From the NCBI GenBank assembly GCA_035633115.1, contig DASQFN010000068.1:1-50497 (forward strand): DNA of 50,497 bases, read 5' to 3'. The translations under genes were made by a program, and so were the position numbers. This DNA comes from Gemmatimonadaceae bacterium. GTDB lineage: Bacteria > Gemmatimonadota > Gemmatimonadetes > Gemmatimonadales > Gemmatimonadaceae. This document shows positions 12,094 to 20,469 of the stretch, piece after piece. Below the pieces are notes generated by a model. The model ran no database searches, was not told where the DNA came from, and worked only from the letters and a program-made list of their open reading frames with translations. Numbering within the stretch: position 1 is the first letter of the stretch; each line of letters opens with the position of its first letter.

Positions 12094-12783
12094 TCAGCCC
12101 TTTGCCGGAATGCTGTCGGCGCGTATCACGTAGCCAACGCCCCGGATTGTATGGATCAGCTTCGTCGGATGCGAGGCGTCGATTTTCTTGCGCAGATGAT
12201 TGATGACGACGTCGACGATGTTCGTGCCCGGGTCGAAGTGGTAGCCCCACGCGTACTCGGTGATGAGTGTGCGGCTCATGACGCGCCCTGCGTGCCTCAT
12301 GAGATACTCCAGCACGGTGTACTCTTTCGGCGTGAGCTCGATGGTCGTGCCGGCGCGAGCGACCTCGCGCGTGTCGAGATGCAGCTCCAGATCGGCCACC
12401 CTTAGCGCCGGTGACGCAAGAACGCGGGGGCGGCGCGACAACGCCTCGACCCGGGCGAGCAGCTCCTCGAACGCGAATGGCTTGGTGACATAGTCATCGG
12501 CGCCGGCGCGGAGGGTCTCGACCTTGGCGTCGATCGCATCCTGCGCGGTGAGTACCAGGACCGGGCGCTCGAAGCCGCGCCCGCGCAAGTCGTGCAGCAC
12601 CTGCAGCCCTGACTTTCCGGGGAGCCGCATGTCGAGGATGATCAGGTCGTAATTTCCCGCCGCCGCCATCCGCTCGCCCTCGTCGCCGCTGCCGATGAGG
12701 TCCACTCCCCATCGCTGCTGCTCGAGCCCGCGCTTTACGAACTGACCGACGGTGGGATCATCCTCAATGACGAGGATCTTCAT
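12094..12783 (-). CDS. OmpR/PhoB-family response regulator
   Basis: 229 residues from the ATG at 12783, where the receiver begins MKILVIEDD; upstream in-frame residues are not family-like. The receiver has the acidic pair D8/D9, phospho-acceptor D51 (LILDMRLPG), T79 and K101. The C-terminal half is a winged-helix DNA-binding domain (TPKEYTVLEYLMRHAG, then RTLITEYAW and VVINHLRKKID). It is co-transcribed with the histidine kinase. A large palindrome lies directly upstream (12794-12908), which may contain or replace the promoter. Confidence 0.94.
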   Translation of the reverse strand: MKILVIEDDPTVGQFVKRGLEQQRWGVDLIGSGDEGERMAAAGNYDLIILDMRLPGKSGLQVLHDLRGRGFERPVLVLTAQDAIDAKVETLRAGADDYVTKPFAFEELLARVEALSRRPRVLASPALRVADLELHLDTREVARAGTTIELTPKEYTVLEYLMRHAGRVMSRTLITEYAWGYHFDPGTNIVDVVINHLRKKIDASHPTKLIHTIRGVGYVIRADSIPAKG

Positions 12784-12793
12784 TTTGGAGAAT

Positions 12794-12908
12794 CTACAAC
12801 AACAGCTTGGCCACAGAGACACAGAGGATCAGAGAACGGCGCAACCTCGTCAAACAGGTTACGCCGTTCTCTGATCCTCTGTGTCTCTGTGGCTAGCCGT
12901 TGTTGTAG
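12794..12908. repeat. 115-bp palindromic hairpin element
   Basis: The sequence from CTACAACAAC (12794) to GTTGTTGTAG (ending 12908) is nearly self-complementary. The inner arm, from CCACAGAGACACAGAGGATC through GAACGGCG and AACCT (to 12847), pairs with 12856-12893 with one mismatch, leaving an 8-base loop. Outer arms of 10 bp flank a short mismatched patch. It fills the gap between the pilX-like stop and the response regulator start. It could be a strong transcription barrier between the two operons or a mobile palindromic repeat. Confidence 0.88.
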
Positions 12909-12926
12909 TTCTCGAGTTACTCTCGG

Positions 12927-13994
12927 TCAGTATTCGACCCAGTTGTCGACCCACGTATTTGGCAGTGGTATCAAAGCGCCGAGCGACATGAGCGCTTTGG
13001 CCAGCTCGCACGAGTTGTACTGGTACTCCTTCGTCCCGTTCACGACGTTGATCGGCACGTTCTGCCCGAGCTTCACGTTGAGCGCGCTGATTATCGCTCC
13101 CTCGATGAAATTGTTCCCGTTGCCGGTGATGTCACCACCAACGAGCACGAGGCCCTTCCAGTTGAACGTCGCGCCGCTGCCCGTGTCGAGGTTGCCGGTC
13201 ACGATCAGCACTCCGCGGCCGTTGTTGAAGCCCGAGGTGTTCGCGTCGCCGATGAACTTGATGACCGGGTAGTAGCTGGTGTCCGCAAACGACGGAATGG
13301 CGTCAGGCGGGATCGTGAACTGAGGCGTGAGCGCGCTGCCGTTCGTGATTCCCTTCCATCGCACCTTCACCTGGGCCGCCGCTTCCTGTGGCGTCATGCC
13401 AAGGGTGTCGACGCTGTCCGCCGTCTCCGGCTGATTGAATCCCGGCACCTGCGGGATGGCGACGCCCGCGAGGGCCGCCGAGTCTCCGCAGGCGTCAACG
13501 CCAAGAAACGATCCGGAGTTTCCGTTCTTCTTGATGCCGCTCAAGGCGGTCCATCCCGCGAGGACTTCAATGTTGGCCGGCTCCCACGCCGCGTACTGCG
13601 CTACGGTTCGCACGCCCGCTGGTGTGCCGCCGATTGCGCCTTTGGTCTGCACTCCCTTGGAGCGTACTACGTAGAGGCCCGCCAGCGATCCCTGTTGCGG
13701 CCGGATGCGGTCGAGCTGCACATCGGCGTAGCCGCCCGTCATGTAGATCCGGATCGGCCCTTCCTTTACGGCGGGAGGAATGGATTTGTAGTTGAGTGAG
13801 TCGCGCCGGACGAAGAACATCTGCAGACCTTGCTCCGCCAGCACGAACGCGCTCACCTGCGCCTTCTGATCGTCCACCCCGCGCCGCTCGGCAATGACAA
13901 GGGAGAAACCTGCAGCGAGCGAGATCGAGAGCACGCCTATCACAAGGATCGCGGCGGGAATCGCGAAGCCATCTCTGTTTCGGAGCGAAATCAT
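12927..13994 (-). CDS. PilX-like pilus assembly protein
   Basis: 355 residues beginning with a type IV pilin-like leader and helix (NRDGFAIPAAILVIGVLSIS), the PilX N-terminal pattern in which the peptidase cleaves after Gly. The rest is a beta-rich extracellular domain with repeated GN/GD turns (TGNLDTGSGATFNWKGLVLV). It is last in the four-gene minor-pilin operon, 17 bases after the PilW-like gene. Minor pilins prime assembly of type IV pili or type II pseudopili. No assembly ATPase or secretin gene is in the window, so which machine it serves is open. Confidence 0.72.
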   Translation of the reverse strand: MISLRNRDGFAIPAAILVIGVLSISLAAGFSLVIAERRGVDDQKAQVSAFVLAEQGLQMFFVRRDSLNYKSIPPAVKEGPIRIYMTGGYADVQLDRIRPQQGSLAGLYVVRSKGVQTKGAIGGTPAGVRTVAQYAAWEPANIEVLAGWTALSGIKKNGNSGSFLGVDACGDSAALAGVAIPQVPGFNQPETADSVDTLGMTPQEAAAQVKVRWKGITNGSALTPQFTIPPDAIPSFADTSYYPVIKFIGDANTSGFNNGRGVLIVTGNLDTGSGATFNWKGLVLVGGDITGNGNNFIEGAIISALNVKLGQNVPINVVNGTKEYQYNSCELAKALMSLGALIPLPNTWVDNWVEY

Positions 13995-14011
13995 TCGATT
14001 GATCTCCTGAA

Positions 14012-14860
14012 TTAGTCGAGGCGGTTCTTGAAGAACACCGCGGTTTTGAAGGGCGCCAATGTCTTTGCGATCGAGCCGGAAGGGATTTGCTCGCTCATCC
14101 CGTTCATCACCAGCTCGACGCCGCGAAGCGTCGAGAGATCCGCAGGCGGAGCCGCCTGCGAGGTCTGGCTGCTCAACACGAAGAAATGGAACCTGGAACC
14201 GGCGTCGAACGGCGCCGCGAGCTCTTCAGTCGCGCCGGTCGCCATGACGGTCCGCCACAATCCGCGCATTCCCGGCACTGCGACGGATGGCTTGAACTCG
14301 TACTTGATGCGCCGGTACAGGAATACAGGCGTGCCGAAGCTGGCCGTGTCCGTAAGCTCCGGCGATATCTTGATGATCTTCGCGTTGCTCGCCGTGAGGG
14401 TGGCGATCAGAGCGGTGGTGCAAACCGTGACGTTTCCCGTCGCCACTGTCAGGCTGAAGTCCTCCACGTAGCGGTATTCACCCGAGCCGCCTCGCCAGGC
14501 GTATCCGGAAAACCCGGGAGCCGCGTACATCGCGGAGTCGACCGGCAGGAGGCTTATGTGCGTGAACGGACTGTTGTTCGCGCAGACAACGCCTATCGCG
14601 TATGGAACCCGGACCAGCAGTGCGGTATCAGAGGCCTCGACTACGCCGCCCAGTGCTTCGACCATTCTGAGATCCGAGACTACGCGATTGAGCGGCCCGC
14701 GCGAGACGTTCCTGGCGAGGTTGCCGCTCTTCTGGTGCGAGAAGTAGCGCGCCTGCGAGACGAGAACTCTCGACAGGGCCATCCCGATGATCGCGAGGAT
14801 GACCATCCCGACGATGAGCTCTCCAATGGAAAGGCCGCGACGAAGTCCGCCGATTCTCAT
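14012..14860 (-). CDS. PilW-like minor pilin (prepilin-type N-terminal methylation protein)
   Basis: 282 residues. The leader RRGLSIGELIVGMVILAIIGMAL has the Gly cleavage site and the +5 Glu of class III signal peptides, then a hydrophobic helix. The large globular C-terminal part has no motif I can name, but size and operon place match PilW. It overlaps the PilV-like gene by four bases (ATGA at 14857-14860). Confidence 0.75.
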   Translation of the reverse strand: MRIGGLRRGLSIGELIVGMVILAIIGMALSRVLVSQARYFSHQKSGNLARNVSRGPLNRVVSDLRMVEALGGVVEASDTALLVRVPYAIGVVCANNSPFTHISLLPVDSAMYAAPGFSGYAWRGGSGEYRYVEDFSLTVATGNVTVCTTALIATLTASNAKIIKISPELTDTASFGTPVFLYRRIKYEFKPSVAVPGMRGLWRTVMATGATEELAAPFDAGSRFHFFVLSSQTSQAAPPADLSTLRGVELVMNGMSEQIPSGSIAKTLAPFKTAVFFKNRLD

Positions 14861-15288
14861 GAGCCCTCCGGGTCGTCGGTGTCGAGCGCATGCAGGGTAT
14901 TGGCAGACGAGCGCACGAACACCGTGGTATCCGGCTTGTAGAGCGTGTTCGTCGGGGTGATGATCAGAATCACCTGCTTCGCCTTGAGCTCATAAATCTG
15001 AGAGATCAGCGAAACAGTTACGGTCCGTGTGTACGGGTACGGCATTGCGGTGCTGGTCAGAGTGCTCGTGCCGATAGCCAGACTGTCGAACGGCTGAGAC
15101 TCGAGGAGATTCACCTGCTGCATCAGCACGCCGTTGCGGTACGCACTGCCGATGATGCGGTGCGACCGCGAGGTGATCTTGAACACCATCGCTGCGAGGG
15201 GTGTGAGCACCAGTGCGAGGAGCGTGATCGCGACGATCACTTCCAGGAGGATGAATCCACGCCGTTTCCCTTTGCGTGATTTCATCAC
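14857..15288 (-). CDS. PilV/GspI-like minor pilin
   Basis: 143 residues. The prepilin signal KRRGFILLEVIVAITLLALV shows the Gly-Phe cleavage site with Glu at +5. A short pilin globular domain follows. It overlaps both neighbours by four bases, so the four pilin genes are translationally coupled. Confidence 0.77.
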   Translation of the reverse strand: MMKSRKGKRRGFILLEVIVAITLLALVLTPLAAMVFKITSRSHRIIGSAYRNGVLMQQVNLLESQPFDSLAIGTSTLTSTAMPYPYTRTVTVSLISQIYELKAKQVILIITPTNTLYKPDTTVFVRSSANTLHALDTDDPEGS

Positions 15289-15818
15289 AACGGCACCAGA
15301 CGAACGAAGCCGGCGCTCGAGGCAAACACCGTCCGCACGTAGTCGCCCTGCGCGATCGTCACAGTGAACGACGTCGAGCCGATTCCGTTCGGCAGGACGT
15401 CGATCGTCGTCGGCGACGACGTGAGCGTGGTAAGCGAATACTCCGACTGTTTGTTCATCACGCGCGTCTGCAGCACGGTCCCCGACCCGCGATCGGTGAA
15501 CACGTACGTCTGGGTGCTCGGGGTGAAGGTGAGTCGCACCGGCGCCCGCTGGCGGCCAGCCATCGCAAACCCGTTCTGAAGATCGGCGACCACGACCTGC
15601 GCGGCTCGGTTCACGCGTTCGTGTCCCATTATGCGAGCCATCTTCGGAATGCTGATCGCTACAAGCAACGCGACGACTATGAGCACGATCAGCATCTCGA
15701 GCATGCTGAATCCGGCAGTGCGTCCGCGCGGGCGATCTCCGAGCTTTCGTTGACCTGTATGAATCAGGCGGCTTGAATCAGGCGTCATTCGGTGGGTCCC
15801 GGAGAGTGCGCCGCGCAC
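15285..15818 (-). CDS. FimT/GspH-like minor pseudopilin
   Basis: 177 residues at most. The prepilin signal (GRTAGFSMLEMLIVLIVVAL) begins at about residue 34, preceded by an unusually long basic leader, so the ATG at 15788 (MTPDSS) may be the true start. The C-terminal part has the beta-strand pattern of GspH. First gene of the fimT-pilV-pilW-pilX set, read away from trxC across a shared 165-bp intergenic region. Confidence 0.77.
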   Translation of the reverse strand: MRGALSGTHRMTPDSSRLIHTGQRKLGDRPRGRTAGFSMLEMLIVLIVVALLVAISIPKMARIMGHERVNRAAQVVVADLQNGFAMAGRQRAPVRLTFTPSTQTYVFTDRGSGTVLQTRVMNKQSEYSLTTLTSSPTTIDVLPNGIGSTSFTVTIAQGDYVRTVFASSAGFVRLVPL

Positions 15819-15983
15819 CCTTTGCCGCGGCAGCGAGCGGGGGCTTCAGCGCACCTCATTGACGAGCGGAGCAACGCGTCGTCACGCGCCGCCGGAATGC
15901 CGCGCTTTTTGCAGTCTTGCGTAATGCAACACTCGCGGATTCAGCCGCTCAAAACCCTCTAAACGACTTCCAAGAGAGACGAG

Positions 15984-16436
15984 ATGACTGATGTAAAGAC
16001 GATTGCCGGCAGGGCTACGATTCGCTGCCAGTTCTGCGGGAGCTGGAACAGGGTGGATGTCAGCCGGGCGGCCGATCGCCCCAAATGCGGGAAATGCGGA
16101 AAGCCGATGCTCCTCGACCGTCCGCTGCATCTCGACGACGAGAGCTTTGAGCGGACGATCGCGGAGAGCGAGGTGCCAATCTTGGTCGACTTCTATGCGG
16201 ATTGGTGCGGGCCCTGCAAGATGATGGCGCCCGCGGTGGATCAGCTTGCTGCTAATTACACCGGACGTGCCGTTGTCGCGAAGCTCAACACCGACGCGTC
16301 ACCAAAAACGTCGTTGTCGTTCAACATCCGCGGCATTCCCACGTCCATAATTTTCAGCGATGGCAAGGAAGTGGCGCGCCAGTCGGGGGCAATTCCCTAC
16401 CAGGCTCTGGCAACACTGCTCGACAAGGCCATCTGA
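15984..16436 (+). CDS. trxC: Thioredoxin 2 (zinc-binding thioredoxin)
   Basis: 150 residues. The N-terminal zinc ribbon has C15-x2-C18 and C35-x2-C38, and the thioredoxin fold follows with active site WCGPC (C75, C78) and the cis-Pro loop RGIPTS. Reduces protein disulfides in the cytoplasm and is often induced by oxidative stress. It is transcribed divergently from the pilin operon. The upstream region contains TTGCGTAATGCAA, a short dyad of unknown meaning. Confidence 0.95.
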   Translation: MTDVKTIAGRATIRCQFCGSWNRVDVSRAADRPKCGKCGKPMLLDRPLHLDDESFERTIAESEVPILVDFYADWCGPCKMMAPAVDQLAANYTGRAVVAKLNTDASPKTSLSFNIRGIPTSIIFSDGKEVARQSGAIPYQALATLLDKAI

Positions 16437-16533
16437 TCCGGACGTTGCCACCGACAAACATCCGTATCATATTGGCGGCGCCCAGCCCGGCGTATCTCGC
16501 CGGGGAAATCCCTACTTCGACCCCGCTTTCGCC

Positions 16534-17241
16534 ATGCGCCTCTCTGCTTCACGCCGCCTCAGCTACGGTGCCGTTGCCTGTACGCTGCTCGTCGCCGCCT
16601 GCACCCCTGATCTTGCAACCGGACCCGCCACACGGCACTCAGTCAGTGCGAGCGTTCGAAATCCGATCGTCTTCGTTCACGGATGGATGTCGACGAGTGC
16701 CGCTTTTACGACGATGGTCAGCCGGTTCAAGGCGGACGGGTGGACCGACGCCGAGATCCTGAGCTTCACCTACAACTCGAGCCAGTCGAACGCGGTGACG
16801 GCGCAGCTCATCAAGGCGAAAGTGGATTCGATCCTGGCGATCACTGGCGCGACCAAGGTCGACATAATCACGCACTCCATGGGCACGCTCTCGGCGCGCT
16901 ACTACGTGAAGTACCTCGGCGGCGACGGGAAAGTGGATGCTCTAGTGGCCCTCGGCGGAACGAACCACGGGACCATGACGGCGTCGTTCTGCGCGCAGAC
17001 GTCGTGCGTCGAGATGCGCTATCTCTCCAGGTTCGTGAACTCACTCAACGCTGGCGACGAGAGCTGGGGCACGCCGCGCTACGCGACGTGGTGGACGTCA
17101 TGCGACGAGGTGATCTACCCGCAGAATAGCGCTGTGATCGCCGGCGCGGTCAACACGAAGACGGCGTGCATGAAGCACAGCCAGCTGAAGGAGAATGCAA
17201 CCGTGTACGCGCAGGTGAAGTCAATGGTGGCGCAGCAGTAG
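16534..17241 (+). CDS. Lipase-like alpha/beta-hydrolase lipoprotein
   Basis: 235 residues from the ATG at 16534, which gives a short signal peptide ending in a lipobox (LLVAAC, lipidated C23). The oxyanion loop is PIVFVHGW, the nucleophile elbow is THSMG (S115), and D191 (CDEVIYP) and H215 (KHSQL) complete a plausible catalytic triad. Size and motif order match class 2 lipases related to Bacillus LipA/EstA. It probably hydrolyses short acyl esters at the outer membrane or cell surface. A longer in-frame reading from 16360 would overlap trxC and is rejected. Confidence 0.85.
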   Translation: MRLSASRRLSYGAVACTLLVAACTPDLATGPATRHSVSASVRNPIVFVHGWMSTSAAFTTMVSRFKADGWTDAEILSFTYNSSQSNAVTAQLIKAKVDSILAITGATKVDIITHSMGTLSARYYVKYLGGDGKVDALVALGGTNHGTMTASFCAQTSCVEMRYLSRFVNSLNAGDESWGTPRYATWWTSCDEVIYPQNSAVIAGAVNTKTACMKHSQLKENATVYAQVKSMVAQQ

Positions 17242-17250
17242 CTGCGCCGC

Positions 17251-17571
17251 TCACGCAGGAGGCGGAGTACGCTCGCCTTTTCGTCGCTCGGTCACTTCCC
17301 GAGCCTGCCGCCTGCGCTCGCCTGCGGTCTCGATCAGGGCGAGCACGATGCGGAGCAAGCCGTACACGGCGAATCCGAAGCTGACGAGAACGGCGGCTGC
17401 AAGCAGCTGAGCGACGAGGGTCGAGAAGTCGCCCCTCATGAGTCCGATAGTCGCCCCGACGCAGACGATCACGGACGCAATCGTGATGAGGACTGCCGGG
17501 CCTATTCCCAACCCTGAAGGGCGGCGCGGCTTGCCTCTGACGGGGGTGCCTGCCGGTGCGGGATCAGTCAT
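17251..17571 (-). CDS. Small membrane protein of unknown function
   Basis: 106 residues. A Pro/Arg-rich N-terminus is followed by two membrane helices (IGPAVLITIASVIVCVGATI and a second at about 55-80) and a charged C-terminal tail (RRRQAREVTERRKGER) that would face the cytoplasm. No family recognised. It converges with the lipase gene, whose stop lies nine bases away. Confidence 0.6.
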   Translation of the reverse strand: MTDPAPAGTPVRGKPRRPSGLGIGPAVLITIASVIVCVGATIGLMRGDFSTLVAQLLAAAVLVSFGFAVYGLLRIVLALIETAGERRRQAREVTERRKGERTPPPA

Positions 17572-17629
17572 CAGGGAGATAGTATACGCCGCATTGTGAC
17601 GAGCCGCTGAGGCTGCCCGTCAACCTGAC

Positions 17630-17854
17630 ATGCGAGGCTCTCTGAGATTGATTCCGCCGCTCGTGTTCGTGGCCGCCGCGTGCGTCGCCTGCTCCCGCGA
17701 TGCCGCGGTTGCGCGCCGCTCAACCCAGCGAGAGCGCGACAGCGTTGTCAGCACGCTCCCGATTCCAGGCGCGAGCGTCGTGGGCAAGGCGTTGACTGTC
17801 TCAGACTCCGCGGCCAGCCGAGCGTCGCTGATGGACTCAGCTAGCCAGGACTGA
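17630..17854 (+). CDS. Small putative lipoprotein
   Basis: 74 residues. Signal peptide RLIPPLVFVAAACVAC ends with a lipobox-like AACVAC, so Cys at about position 21 is probably lipidated. The rest is Ser/Ala/Asp-rich and disordered. No known family. It is divergent from the small membrane protein at 17251-17571. Confidence 0.5.
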   Translation: MRGSLRLIPPLVFVAAACVACSRDAAVARRSTQRERDSVVSTLPIPGASVVGKALTVSDSAASRASLMDSASQD

Positions 17855-17872
17855 CCGCGAAGGACGATTCGG

Positions 17873-18028
17873 CTAGGCCGGAGGCGTTGGCCTCCCCTTC
17901 ATGAAATGGTAGATAAGGGCGCCGACCCCAAGGACGAGCAGCAGATGGATCACCATTCCGCTCATCGGGCTAAGGAAGTAGGCGTATACCCAAAGCAGAA
18001 TCAGCACCGAGGCAATTCCGAGCCACAT
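17873..18028 (-). CDS. lmo0937-family small membrane protein
   Basis: 51 residues from the ATG at 18028, which is preceded by AAGGAG; the longer in-frame reading from 18082 has no ribosome site. Two short helices (LGIASVLILLWVYAYF and MVIHLLLVLGVGALIYHFM) end in KGRPTP. This is the pattern of the lmo0937-type family, very small two-helix proteins of unknown role. A second copy is at 50151-50300. Confidence 0.82.
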   Translation of the reverse strand: MWLGIASVLILLWVYAYFLSPMSGMVIHLLLVLGVGALIYHFMKGRPTPPA

Positions 18029-18125
18029 TGATATACTCCTTGAAATTGGTGGGCTAACCGTGCGGAGAATGTGCGTGCGCATGGTCCTATCCGCAATTCC
18101 GAAGTTGCGATAGTAAAGAATCAGT

Positions 18126-20459
18126 TCAGGGAGCAGGTGGCAGGTTCGCGGTCAGGCGCAGCAGTACGTCGGGCCTGGCCGGCGGGGACTTCGCTCCGAA
18201 CAAGTGTCGGAGCAGAAAGTATTCGGGCAGCGGACGATCATCGGTGATGAGTGGGCCGTTGCCGGCAAACGCCGCAACCTGATCGCCCTGGATCCAGACG
18301 AGCGTCGGAATTATTCTCGCCCAGTCATTCAACGTGCTGACTGGCGAATCGTATGCCGACGATAGGTCTTCAACTACACCCGGCAGTGAGAGCACGTCTC
18401 GAACAGCCGCGGGATCGAAGGCCATTGGATCATCCGAGCCGAGCATGTAGAATCCGTTGCGTCCGGGACCGAAGGCAACGATGACATGGGAGAAAACATC
18501 CCGGTACGTCCTGATGAACGCCTTGAACTCATCGACGCTTGCCTGACCATAAGGCACCCACTGCAATGCTATACCGCCTCGGTTAAGACGAGCTCTCGAA
18601 GCAACGAAATACTCACGCGAGGAGATCACTGAGACGCCGGAGCTCTCGATGGGCGGCGGGGGGTCGGTGACGATTATGTCGTATGTCTTGTCTGTCAGCT
18701 CGACGTGATTCCTCCCGTCGGCGATGATCACACGCCCCCGCGGATTTCTCAGAACCTGCGCAGCGTCCGGGTAAAACCACCGGAACATCTTCGGAACGGA
18801 CGGCACCAGCTCCACCGCTTCGGTCCCAAGACCCGCGATTAGCGCGCCCCGGTAGGCCGACCCCATTCCAAAGGCCACTATAAGCTGCGTTCGCGAATTC
18901 GGACGCAGCATGAGCGGCAGTATCGGCATCAGCTTCACGTCAACTGTCAGAAAGCTCATCGAGACACCGGTAACCCAGAGCTGCTTGTCACCAAGCTCAC
19001 CGGCTTGCACTGAAGCAATCTCGTCCTCGCGCGACTCGAACACGCGGCCTCGGCCGGCTTCGATCGACGCCTTCGCCGGATCGACGAAGATGCGACCACC
19101 GAACAGTGCAGTCACAACTGCCATCACAAGCGTTGCGCCGAACGCCCCAACCACGATGCGGGTTCGCATCACGCGAACGTCACCCTTTACCGCCAACGCG
19201 ATTGCGACCCCAAGGTTTACGAGGGCGAGCAGCGCGATGGCCTTGGGCGACCCGACGGAGGGAATGACGAAAAAAGGTATGAGAAAGGTTCCGGCGATCG
19301 CTCCCAGCGTGTTTACCGACAACAGAAGTCCGGCATTCGTCGCTACTCGACCTTCGGGATCTGCGACGAGAGCGGAGATTGCCGGGAACGTCAGTCCCAT
19401 GACGAACGTTGCCGGCAGCACAACCAGTGTTAACGGGTACAGAAAATCCGAGAAGAGAGATCCAAAGCTGTCAGTGAGATGCAGTAATACGCCCAGGTTT
19501 CTGAGAGTCCATGAAGCGGTCATGATCACGACCAGCATCGCGATCACGAGCTGGCCCTGCGCCAGCAAGCCGATCGTGTCTGTGATGCGAGGCCGGATCA
19601 AGTTGTACGTGACCGCACCGGCAGCTAATCCGATCAGAAAGACAGCGAGAATCGTGGTGAAGACATACGTTGAATTACCCGTCCCACTCGCGAGGAGTCG
19701 CATCCACAGCATCTGATATCCGAGCGATGTGAAGCCGGAAGCAAACGAAACGACGAGGGCCAGACGAAGACGACCCGTAGTCACCGCAAACGCGTCTCTT
19801 TGCTTTCGGTCGTTCACGCGCTCCGCCGAAGCGGGAATCGCATCGCGTCCCCGATCGATGATCAATGCGACGATTCCCGCGATCGCCGAGCAAAGAGCGC
19901 CAACAGTGAGAGTACCGGCGAGGCCGAGCAGCTCGATCAGAATAAAGCCGGCGACAATCGTTCCGATGATTGCACCGATCGTATTGGCCGCGTAAAGCTT
20001 CCCGAATGCGACGCTGAGGTTTGTTGGATCCCGAGTCAGGTAACGTGTGAGCGTTGGAAGTGTCGCGCCCATCAGGATCGTCGCCGGACCGAGAGCCAAT
20101 AGCGACAGGCCGAAGCGGACAAGTGTCAGCAAGCCCGGATTGCCTTCGAGCGAGCCGAAAGCTCCCCTGTAGACTTCATGGAGCAGCCGAAAGCTGAACG
20201 GTGTCGCGAGAACGACGACGACGAGAATCAGCTCGAGAATTCCGTAGAGACGGAGCGGACGCGCAACGCGGTCACCGAGTCGCCCTCCCCAGGCACTGCC
20301 GACTGCCATTCCCCCGAAGAAGCCAGTCAGGATCGCCGAAACGGCTTGCGTGGTATTCCCAAACACGAGTACGAGCTGGCGCGCCCAGACGACTTCGTAC
20401 ACAAGGCCGGCAGCTCCCGACAGGATGAAAATTGCCAGTATCGGCCAGTGTCGTTTCAC
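18126..20459 (-). CDS. Membrane-fused spermidine synthase-like protein
   Basis: 777 residues. The N-terminal ~480 residues hold about 12-14 helices in two repeats (LSGAAGLVYEVVWARQLVLVFG and, later, SFASGFTSLGYQMLWMRLL). The C-terminal domain is a Rossmann fold of the polyamine aminopropyltransferase type (VAFGMGSAYRGALI, VELVPSV, IIADGRNHVEL, DIIVTDPPPP). The acidic residue that binds nucleotide sugar is Glu in VEL. Such fusions are common in environmental bacteria, but their substrate is unproven. Spermidine synthesis is a family guess. The stop lies well before the lmo0937-type gene; it is ten bases after the GT87 gene. Confidence 0.82.
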   Translation of the reverse strand: MKRHWPILAIFILSGAAGLVYEVVWARQLVLVFGNTTQAVSAILTGFFGGMAVGSAWGGRLGDRVARPLRLYGILELILVVVVLATPFSFRLLHEVYRGAFGSLEGNPGLLTLVRFGLSLLALGPATILMGATLPTLTRYLTRDPTNLSVAFGKLYAANTIGAIIGTIVAGFILIELLGLAGTLTVGALCSAIAGIVALIIDRGRDAIPASAERVNDRKQRDAFAVTTGRLRLALVVSFASGFTSLGYQMLWMRLLASGTGNSTYVFTTILAVFLIGLAAGAVTYNLIRPRITDTIGLLAQGQLVIAMLVVIMTASWTLRNLGVLLHLTDSFGSLFSDFLYPLTLVVLPATFVMGLTFPAISALVADPEGRVATNAGLLLSVNTLGAIAGTFLIPFFVIPSVGSPKAIALLALVNLGVAIALAVKGDVRVMRTRIVVGAFGATLVMAVVTALFGGRIFVDPAKASIEAGRGRVFESREDEIASVQAGELGDKQLWVTGVSMSFLTVDVKLMPILPLMLRPNSRTQLIVAFGMGSAYRGALIAGLGTEAVELVPSVPKMFRWFYPDAAQVLRNPRGRVIIADGRNHVELTDKTYDIIVTDPPPPIESSGVSVISSREYFVASRARLNRGGIALQWVPYGQASVDEFKAFIRTYRDVFSHVIVAFGPGRNGFYMLGSDDPMAFDPAAVRDVLSLPGVVEDLSSAYDSPVSTLNDWARIIPTLVWIQGDQVAAFAGNGPLITDDRPLPEYFLLRHLFGAKSPPARPDVLLRLTANLPPAP

Positions 20460-20469
20460 GAAAGATTCT

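Noticed and set aside
10720-12405. 561-codon plus-strand open frame opposite the kinase and regulator
   Set aside because: Antisense of two well-supported genes; it spans both and has an Arg/Asp/Glu-biased composition.
16360-16533. Longer N-terminus for the lipase-like lipoprotein
   Set aside because: It would overlap trxC in another frame and hide the signal peptide and lipobox that begin at the ATG at 16534.
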